A DNA stretch of 64,000 bases from Calditrichota bacterium (GTDB taxonomy: Bacteria; Calditrichota; Calditrichia; Calditrichales; Calditrichaceae). The notes beneath the pieces were generated by a model that was given only the letters and a program-made list of their open reading frames with translations, ran no database searches and was not told the origin of the DNA. The first letter of the stretch is position 1, and each line of letters starts with the position of its first letter. Of this stretch, positions 35,919 through 43,700 are shown in pieces. A program made the position numbers and the translations under genes. The DNA is taken from assembly GCA_003854985.1 (NCBI GenBank), contig RQOG01000130.1:23208-87207 (forward strand), read 5' to 3'.

Positions 35919-36374
35919 ATGACGATGAAAACAAGAATACTCGGTTTATTAACGCTGATCATGGCAAGCATGGCTTATATAATCGGGCTTTATGTGGCCT
36001 GTAGTTATTCACCTTGGATGGGTATCTTATATGCCCTTCTTATTCTTTTATGCGTGCCCGTAATTCTATACGCGTATTGCCGTAAGTGCCCTGCGCAAAA
36101 TAGCTGCGCCCATTACCTGCCGGCTGTGCTTTGCCGGTTATTACCAGCGCGTAAACAGCAGCCTTATACGATTAAGGATATAACTGCCGTATCCATTTCA
36201 TTCATTATACTCACCGCTGTTCCGCAGCGCTGGTTAATTGATGAACCCGCTTTATTGATTCTGTTCTGGGTATTACTGATAACCGCAGCTCTGATAATTG
36301 TTTTAAACCTGTGCGGGAAATGTACGAACAGGTATTGTGCTTTTTGCAGAAATCATTCGATCATCGAATTATAA
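35919..36374 (+). CDS. Cysteine-rich four-helix membrane protein of the ABC operon
   Basis: 151 residues with four hydrophobic helices in two pairs. After each pair comes a cysteine cluster: YCRKCPAQNSCAHY (about 53-66), and a C-terminal CGKCTNRYCAFCRNH (about 132-146). The arrangement suggests a metal or Fe-S site, or disulfides, on one face of the membrane. I do not recognise a family. It lies between the permease and ATPase genes with short gaps (4 and 18 bases), so it is probably part of the transporter or a linked redox protein. Confidence 0.75.
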   Translation: MTMKTRILGLLTLIMASMAYIIGLYVACSYSPWMGILYALLILLCVPVILYAYCRKCPAQNSCAHYLPAVLCRLLPARKQQPYTIKDITAVSISFIILTAVPQRWLIDEPALLILFWVLLITAALIIVLNLCGKCTNRYCAFCRNHSIIEL

Positions 36375-36392
36375 AATATTTGGAGTAAAATC

Positions 36393-37076
36393 ATGGCGCT
36401 CATCGAAATTAAAAACCTGAATAAAATATACAATACGATTGCCGTGCCGGTTCATGCCGTGAAGGACGTTAATCTGTTAATAGACAAAGGGGAATTTACA
36501 GCCGTTGTCGGTCCTTCCGGTTCGGGGAAAACCACCCTGTTGAACATCATCGGCGGTCTGGATAAACCGACCGACGGCCAGGTGATAATCGACGGCAGGG
36601 ATATAACCAAACTGTCCGACAGCAAAATGGTCGATTACCGGCTAAAAAACATCGGCTTTGTTTTCCAGAGTTATAACCTGATACCGGTTTTAACGGCGAG
36701 AGAAAATATTGAATTTATTATGTTGCTGCAGGGCGAGAACAAACAAAAGCGTGATGAACGAGCGACTGAACTTTTAAAAGCGGTTGGACTAGGTGACCGG
36801 ATAGATACAAGACCGGCAATGCTCTCAGGCGGCCAGCAGCAAAGAGTCGCTGTGGCCAGGGCTTTGGCATCGAAACCATCTTTTGTGCTGGCAGACGAAC
36901 CGACAGCCAATCTGGATTCTGCTTCGGCGGAGTCTCTACTGGATATGATGGAAGAGCTGAATAAAAAATATGATATGACCTTTATATTTTCCACCCACGA
37001 CAGCCGGGTAATGAAACGCGCCCGCAGAATAATAACCTTAGTGGACGGAAAAATTGCAGACGATAAAAAAAGCTGA
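36393..37076 (+). CDS. ABC transporter ATPase, LolD/MacB-like
   Basis: 227 residues with all ABC motifs: Walker A GPSGSGKTT, Q-loop GFVFQSYNLIPVL, signature LSGGQQQRVAVARAL, Walker B FVLADEPTANLD and the H-loop FSTHD. Length and Q-loop context match LolD/MacB ATPases that drive FtsX-type permeases. It energises the two permeases encoded upstream. The frame of the next gene overlaps its end, but that gene's likely start is further downstream. Confidence 0.95.
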   Translation: MALIEIKNLNKIYNTIAVPVHAVKDVNLLIDKGEFTAVVGPSGSGKTTLLNIIGGLDKPTDGQVIIDGRDITKLSDSKMVDYRLKNIGFVFQSYNLIPVLTARENIEFIMLLQGENKQKRDERATELLKAVGLGDRIDTRPAMLSGGQQQRVAVARALASKPSFVLADEPTANLDSASAESLLDMMEELNKKYDMTFIFSTHDSRVMKRARRIITLVDGKIADDKKS

Positions 37077-37113
37077 CACGGTTTTTAGATACACAAATAA
37101 ATTACTAATTACG

Positions 37114-38322
37114 ATGATGAATACATTTAAAAAAATATTCATTCTTATTATTATTCAGACAATGGTATATGCTCAAAACTCTGACTGGGATTTGGGAGGA
37201 TATGCCAGAAATCTTTTTACCTTGACGGACGGCGCTATTTCCGACCTGCCGCTGGAGACAGGAAAATGGCAGAATACGGCTCAGCTACGGTTAAATTTTT
37301 TCCTGTATCCTGCAGAATCATTCCAGGCGACACTTCAATCCAGAAGCTTAATAGTCTGGCAAAAGAATATCCGTCAGACGTACACATTTTTGGACTTATT
37401 AGAAACGGACAGTTATTTTCTGGACCTGACGTATGACTATAAAGATGAAGAGAATTTATATCTGAGAAACGAAATTGATCGTTTGAATCTCAGTTATACA
37501 TCGGGAAATATGGAAATCATTTTAGGAAGACAAAGACTGGCCTGGGGCACCTGCCTGGTCTGGAATCCGACCGATTTATTCAATCCATATGATGTTCTTG
37601 ATTTTGATTATGAAGAACGACCAGGTACGGATGCCCTGCAGATTCAATATTACCTCGGTCCTTTATCGCAAATAAATATTTCCGTAACGCCCGGTAAGAC
37701 CAGGGAACGTGTCATTTATGCCGGCAGATTCAGAACAAATTTTTATAATTATGATGTCGCCGTATTAGCCGGTTGGCAGAAAAACAGTTTTAAAGCAGGG
37801 CTCAACTGGGCCGGAGAAATATGGAACGCCGGGTTCAGTGGTGAAATTTTATATACGGATGCGCATTATGATTATAAAGCTTTAGCTATGGAGCCCAATG
37901 CTCAAAATTTAACAGTCACGAATGGAAAAATCAGGGGCGCACACTGGATGATGGCTTTTTCCGCAAATTATACGTTTGCCAATTCTTTTTATATTCATTC
38001 GGAATACTTATATAACAGCATTGGCGCAACCGACAATGCCGGATTAAGACGGTTTACGGTATTATACACCGGTGAATTATCGCCGGCCCGGCATGCTGTT
38101 TTTCAGGAATTTTCTTATAATATCAGTCCCTTATTGCGCAGCAGTTTTTTTGTTATTTTAAATCCCAATGATAAATCATGGATTGCGGCGCCTTCACTTC
38201 AATATTCGCTCAGTCAAAACTGGGATGTTCTGCTGATGGCGTTTCCATCTGATGGTAAAACGGGCTCGGAATACGGGGATTATCCGGCTCAGTATTTTTT
38301 CAGGTTAAAGTATTCATTCTGA
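37114..38322 (+). CDS. Outer membrane beta-barrel protein of the export module
   Basis: About 402 residues. A signal peptide ends at VYAQ (about residue 21). The rest alternates short aromatic-rich strands and turns, for example NLSYTSGNMEIILGRQRLAWG, and ends in a strand with terminal phenylalanine (YFFRLKYSF), the mark of outer membrane barrels. It resembles DUF1302-like or porin-like barrels found beside LolA-like/ABC operons. The start is one of two adjacent ATGs at 37114 and 37117; upstream codons in frame overlap the ATPase gene and lack a signal. It likely provides the outer membrane end of the pathway. Confidence 0.8.
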   Translation: MMNTFKKIFILIIIQTMVYAQNSDWDLGGYARNLFTLTDGAISDLPLETGKWQNTAQLRLNFFLYPAESFQATLQSRSLIVWQKNIRQTYTFLDLLETDSYFLDLTYDYKDEENLYLRNEIDRLNLSYTSGNMEIILGRQRLAWGTCLVWNPTDLFNPYDVLDFDYEERPGTDALQIQYYLGPLSQINISVTPGKTRERVIYAGRFRTNFYNYDVAVLAGWQKNSFKAGLNWAGEIWNAGFSGEILYTDAHYDYKALAMEPNAQNLTVTNGKIRGAHWMMAFSANYTFANSFYIHSEYLYNSIGATDNAGLRRFTVLYTGELSPARHAVFQEFSYNISPLLRSSFFVILNPNDKSWIAAPSLQYSLSQNWDVLLMAFPSDGKTGSEYGDYPAQYFFRLKYSF

Positions 38323-38330
38323 ATGTAAAA

Positions 38331-39821
38331 TTATTTTTTAGGCAGGGTAATTGTATATTCGCAATATTCTTCGCTTGTAAAAGTAATTTTTGAACGACCG
38401 CCATGCAGCGTTAACTTTTTCTTTACCATTTGCATATCCTGCAGAATACCGTCCGTATCATTCACATCGCCGATATGCATGGGATTGCTGGTAGGCGTAA
38501 AGAAAAGCTGCAGGACTTCCGATCCCAGCTGGGATTTTTCATCGATAGGATCTTCCTCATCAATGGCTGCATCCCGGGCATCGATAACTTTTTGTAACAT
38601 TCTTTCAATCCGGATCAGGCGGCCGTCATGACGAAATTTAAAACCAAAATTTATATCATCATTAAAAGTTTCAAGTTCAATAGTCGCTTCAGGATTGTGA
38701 TTAGCGGCTCTCCTCTGTTCCGGCGTTTCAATGCTATGCAGGATTGTAAATTTTGTAAGAATAATTAAGAACTCCTTCACAATCTGTTGATGTTGAAACG
38801 GAATTTCCTCGCTGTTAAAGTCTTCATATTTAAAGTTAACTTTCTTCTTCGTTTCGATACAGAGCTCTTCAATAAGTTCACTAATGGTACTGGTAATCAA
38901 TCCGTCTTCATATTTTCTTGTTGTGCGCAGGGAGTTTTTAAAATGTTTGACGCGGCTCATCAGGGTATGTATCTCCTGCATCATCATCCTTATATCGCCC
39001 AGCCGGACAACAATAGGAACAAAATCGCTGCCGCTGACTTCTTTTTTCTTTTGAATCTGGTCTAATTCATCTTTAAACCGGACGGCCTGGTCTTTGATAA
39101 AATTTAGGTCAAGTATTGCTGCATTACGCTTTATGCGATGAACGGCTCTTACAATAATATTTAACACCGAATTATATCCGCCGAAATCGATGGGATTTTT
39201 TAAGGCGTCATCAATTTCCTTCAATTCGTCTTCAACGACTTTTACGAATTCCTGGAGCAGAATCGGTTTGACATGAAGGATATTTACAAGCCATTCAATC
39301 TGCTTTTTATTATAACGTTCCGATTCCTCCAGTTTCCTGGTCAGATCTTCTTCCGAAGAAATATCCTTTACCGTGCAGATAATACTTACAATTTTGTTGT
39401 CCTGAATTACCCTTTTAAATATAAAAGAAAGGAATCTTGATGAAAGCCATAATCCCGACTGATCTTCATAATGAAACTCGATTTTTGAAAGCGGATTAAG
39501 TTCGTTCAAAGTCTCTTCATCCAGATCATCCCTGAATAAAAATTCCAGATATTCCTGCGTACTGCGGATATTATCTTCAGGGATTCTGTTCTCCAGTAAG
39601 GAGAAAAATTCGCGTCCGGCTAAATCCGGATGATTTAACAGATCTTTAAGATTTGAGGAATATCCTTCCTGGATACAGAACTTTCTGTCCAGCATGAATA
39701 CGCCTTCCGAAATTGCGCCGAGTATCAGGTTTGTACGAACACGCTCCTGCTCCAGATCTTCATATATTGACTGAAGATCGGATGTCAGTTTGGAGATATT
39801 CTCCTGCATTTTATTCATCAT
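38331..39821 (-). CDS. PAS/Hpt/ATPase protein with degraded kinase motifs (pseudokinase)
   Basis: 496 residues, paralogous along its whole length to the C-terminal third of the 1714-residue kinase upstream. Order: a coiled coil, a PAS-like domain (about 28-155), an Hpt-like helical domain with VHRIKRNAAILDL (His228 kept), and a HATPase-like domain (about 310-496). Key ATP-binding residues are gone: the N-box RNSLHHG of the paralogue reads KFTILHS, the DDGRGI G-box reads HDGRLI, and the GRGVGM box is missing. It may act as a phosphoacceptor or scaffold but probably not as a kinase. It is the last gene of the operon, 84 bases after the CheX stop. Confidence 0.8.
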   Translation of the reverse strand: MMNKMQENISKLTSDLQSIYEDLEQERVRTNLILGAISEGVFMLDRKFCIQEGYSSNLKDLLNHPDLAGREFFSLLENRIPEDNIRSTQEYLEFLFRDDLDEETLNELNPLSKIEFHYEDQSGLWLSSRFLSFIFKRVIQDNKIVSIICTVKDISSEEDLTRKLEESERYNKKQIEWLVNILHVKPILLQEFVKVVEDELKEIDDALKNPIDFGGYNSVLNIIVRAVHRIKRNAAILDLNFIKDQAVRFKDELDQIQKKKEVSGSDFVPIVVRLGDIRMMMQEIHTLMSRVKHFKNSLRTTRKYEDGLITSTISELIEELCIETKKKVNFKYEDFNSEEIPFQHQQIVKEFLIILTKFTILHSIETPEQRRAANHNPEATIELETFNDDINFGFKFRHDGRLIRIERMLQKVIDARDAAIDEEDPIDEKSQLGSEVLQLFFTPTSNPMHIGDVNDTDGILQDMQMVKKKLTLHGGRSKITFTSEEYCEYTITLPKK

Positions 39822-39905
39822 TCTTATCCGAACCTTGCCGGTTAATTAGTTTTATTGATATAATTAACCAACACCCATACTTCAAGTTTTTTCAATCGAA
39901 CCGGT

Positions 39906-40352
39906 CTATTCTAAACAAACGATTAAAAACGATTTATGATCCTGCCAGGTTAAAGGAATTACAAACGACTGAATGTCATCAGGGGTTTTAATATCCTTGG
40001 CTTTTCCTTCAACCACAACCGGCACGGAAATCATAAAATCCGTTCCAAACGCCTGGCGTACATTTCCGGAAATTGTATTGGCCACTTCACCGATCAGGTC
40101 CTTGATTTCCGGCGATCCGACTTCCTTGGTGCCTAAAATGATACCTGCCAGTGTCTGCAGCATTTCTCCTGATGCGGTGATATAAATACTGCCTTTTCTT
40201 TTCCCGGAAATACCTATGATACCCGTATATTCAAGGACGACCGGTTCAGCGCCTTTCAGATAAGGTATGCCGGTGATAGGTTTATAACCGGTAATTTCTT
40301 CAAAATAATTGACCGTACTGTCAATAAAAAAATGCAGATCAGTTTCTTTCAT
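39906..40352 (-). CDS. CheX-like CheY-P phosphatase
   Basis: 148 residues in the CheC/CheX/FliY family (PF13690 type). The catalytic ExxN helix is seen in EIKDLIGEVANTISGNVR, near residues 83-100, with a single active-site copy as in CheX. These proteins dephosphorylate CheY-type regulators. The CheY gene lies just upstream with a 2-base gap, so they are natural partners. A GGGGGAA site precedes the ATG. Confidence 0.88.
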   Translation of the reverse strand: MKETDLHFFIDSTVNYFEEITGYKPITGIPYLKGAEPVVLEYTGIIGISGKRKGSIYITASGEMLQTLAGIILGTKEVGSPEIKDLIGEVANTISGNVRQAFGTDFMISVPVVVEGKAKDIKTPDDIQSFVIPLTWQDHKSFLIVCLE

Positions 40353-40354
40353 TT

Positions 40355-40741
40355 CTATTCCCCCGATTTTAATTGGTTCAACAGGTTCTGGAAAGACTCT
40401 TTGAGTTTTTCTTCCGTGAATGGCTTGCCTACAAAACTTTTTGCCCCGAGTTTAATGGCTTTCAGACCGGTGGCTTTGTCTGATAAGGCCGTAACCACCA
40501 TAACTTTGACCTTTGGATCAATATTAATCATTTCTTCCAAAACCGTTAATCCATCCATTTCCGGCATGGTGATGTCGAGCGTAACGATTTGTGGAGAAGT
40601 CTCCTTGAACTTTTCAAGAGCTTCTTTACCATCTGCAGCCATAGCCACCAACTCCACATTGAAGATAGCAAGGTTTTTTTCAATAACTTTCCTAATGATT
40701 GTAGAATCATCCACGATCATTAGTTTAAATTTACCACTCAT
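40355..40741 (-). CDS. Single-domain response regulator, CheY-like
   Basis: 128 residues, one receiver domain. Asp11 and Asp12 bind the metal, Asp56 in TLDITMPEMDG is the phosphoacceptor, Thr/Ala at 84-85 and Lys106 in FVGKPF complete the site. No output domain. It sits between the giant sensor kinase and CheX genes in one operon, which suggests sensor, regulator and phosphatase form one loop. A strong GGAGGAG precedes the ATG. It is closely similar to the receiver encoded at 57.4-57.8 kb. Confidence 0.95.
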   Translation of the reverse strand: MSGKFKLMIVDDSTIIRKVIEKNLAIFNVELVAMAADGKEALEKFKETSPQIVTLDITMPEMDGLTVLEEMINIDPKVKVMVVTALSDKATGLKAIKLGAKSFVGKPFTEEKLKESFQNLLNQLKSGE

Positions 40742-40769
40742 TTAGCTCCTCCTTACATGAATATTTAGA

Positions 40770-43700
40770 TTAGTAACGTTTTCTATTTGAAGGTAACGTA
40801 ATTACAAACTCCGTAAATTTATTTTCTTCAAATTGTATTTCGATCGTTCCTTCCATATTCTTAATTTTTTCTTTAATTATGTCCATTCCTACGCCTCTTC
40901 CGGCGATATGATTAGCCTTTTCCGAAGTAGAAAGGCCATGTTCAAAAATCAGGTTAACTATTTTGGACCGATCCCATTTTTCCAACTCGGATGCTTTCCA
41001 TTTTCCATCAGCCAATGCCTTTTCTTTAAGTTTATTCATCTGAATACCGCGTCCGTCATCTCTAAACTTTAGCCCAATACGATTATCGAATGTAAAGGTA
41101 GTTAAGCTTAATTTACCCTGCAATGTTTTTTTAACTTTTTTTCTCTCGTCAGGTGTTTCAATACCATGGTGCAGGGAATTGCGAATCAACTGGATTAAAA
41201 TTTCTTTTACGCCCAACCGGTAATGAAACGGAATAGCATTGGGATCAAATTCATCCATTTCAATCACCGCATTTTTATTCATATCGCGGCTTAAATTGGC
41301 AACCATATTGGCAAGCGATCGTTTGAAAAGATCGCTTTCATAGCTTCTTTTTGGTCTAAAATTATTGTGTATCTGGCTGATGCGTTCGGCAAGTCCTTCT
41401 AATTCTTTTAACATTTTTCTGATATCGCTTAACCTGAGAATAAGCGGCACAAAATCCGACCCGCTAATTTCCTTTTTCTCCCGCACCTGTTCGATAACTT
41501 CTTCGAATTCATGGGCACTTTGGGTAAAGAATTTCAAGTCTAACAGGGCGGAATTCCCTTTGATGATATGCATGGAGCGGTATATTTCTTCCAATAGTTC
41601 CGCATAATTTTCCTGTTTTCTGGAACTTTGCAAAGAGCTATCAATAGTGTTCAATTCACGTTTTACGCCGCTTATAAATTCCTGTAGTAGAGGCGCTTCG
41701 ATATGCAGTACGCTGAGCATCCATTCCATTTGTTTTTTCTGCTGAATCTCAGATTCTTCCAATTGCTGGGCCAGACTTCTCTCACCTGTAATATCCCGTA
41801 TCGTACAGATAAGACCCGATATTTTTCTGGTTTTATCATAAATCCGTTTAAACTTGAACGATAAAAATTTGCTGGAAGTCGTTACCTTTTTCTTATCCAC
41901 AAAATTTAATTCAATTTCGGAAATAGGGTTAAGATCGCGCACCATGTCCTCATCGACATCTTCCCTGAACATCAGGCTGAGAAATTCCTGAGAGCTTTTC
42001 ATGGTAGCGTCGGGTATTTTATGTCTTAATAAATCGATCAATTTCCGGTCTGCCAGGTTTTCCTCTGCCAGAATTTTTTCCAGGGATTTCGAATATTGGG
42101 AGCCAATAGCGCCGTCCCTGTTTAATAAATACAAACCTTCTTCAATATTCTGAAAAATATCATCGGTATCTTTTTTTGCGGATTCCAGGCTTTCCAGTGA
42201 TTCGCGCAGCCGCTGTTCGGCCCGTTCTCTTTCTTTTAACTCTTCCTGAGCCTTTATGTATAGATTAGCGTTGGTCATGGCTGCGGCTATCTGTGTGGAA
42301 AATGTTTCCAGGGTAGAAACATCCACATCATCAAAGGCATCGGTTTTGTCGCTCTGGATATCAAGAACACCGATCAACTCTGCGCCGTTTAAAATGGGCA
42401 CGCTTAATTCGGATTTTGTAACATCATTTTCTTTCGATACATAATTTTTATCAAGAGAAATATCATTACTTAACTGGGTCTGTTTCTCTTTAGCTGTCAC
42501 ACCGATCATTCCTTCGCCTAATTTCAGGAAAAGATCAGCAGGAAATGATTTTTCGAAGCCTCCGGAAATTGATTTTAACGAAACACCCTGTTTTTTCGCA
42601 TCATATAATAACAACATTACATTAAAATAATCAAAAGCATCGCGGGCGCTGGCCACAATTTCATTGAGCAGAATATCAAGATCCAGGGTACTGCTGATTC
42701 TCTGGCCAACTTCATAAAGTAAAGCGGCCTGCGTAGACCGGCGGTGCATCTCACGCTGGGCTTTTAATAAAGTATCCCTGGATTTACGAAGCGCTTCTTC
42801 AGCTTTGGATCTTTCATGCAGTTCTTTCTGGCTTTTTTCATAGAGTCTGGCATTATTAATAGCGGAAGCAATCTGCGTACTAAACGTTTCCAGAGCATTC
42901 ACATCCGCTTCATCGAAGGCATTCAGTTCATCGCTCTGGATATCCAGGACTCCGAATATCTCATTACCGATAAAAATCGGGATGGATAATTCCGATTTGG
43001 TTAATTCACCGCCTTTTCTGATAAAGTTCTGATTCGTACTTACATCATTGCTCAATTGGGTTTTTTGTGTAAAGGCTGCCTGGCCAATCATGCCTTCGCC
43101 GTTCGGGACAACCAGTTCCGTGGTAAATATATCTTCGCAACCGCCGGCTATCGATTGCAAACGCAGTCCCTTGTTCTCTTCCTCTACCATCAGCAGCATT
43201 ACATTGTAATATCCAAAATTTCCCTGTACGCTGGTTACTATTTCATTCAAAAGTGTATTAAGATCCAGTTCGCTGCTAATCCGTTGTCCGACTTCATTTA
43301 ACAATGCCGCCTGCGAAAACATACGCTGGGCTTCGCGCTGGGCTTTAACTAAGCTTTCATTAGATGTTTTCAACTCGATGGTGCGCTGATTCACTTCCTT
43401 TTCCAGTCTGAAACGAAGCTCTCTGCCCCGGTTAATTCTGGACCTTGAATAGCCAAAAATGATCAGAACCAAAGCAAGGATACCACTGACCTGAAACCAC
43501 CAGGTTTGCCAGAACGGAGGCTGAATATAAATCTCCAGTACGGCCGGTTCCGGATTCCATACCTCATCATTATTGGAACCTCTTACATAAAAAGTATAAG
43601 TACCGCCGTTCAGATTCGTATAACTGACAAATCTGCGGTTTCCGCATTCAATCCACTGATCGTCGAGTCCATCCATTCTATAGGCATATTGATTTTTCAG

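Noticed and set aside
41365..41607. Open frames opposite the giant sensor kinase gene
   Set aside because: They are low-complexity serine-rich translations on the opposite strand of a clear coding region, without ribosome binding sites or motifs.
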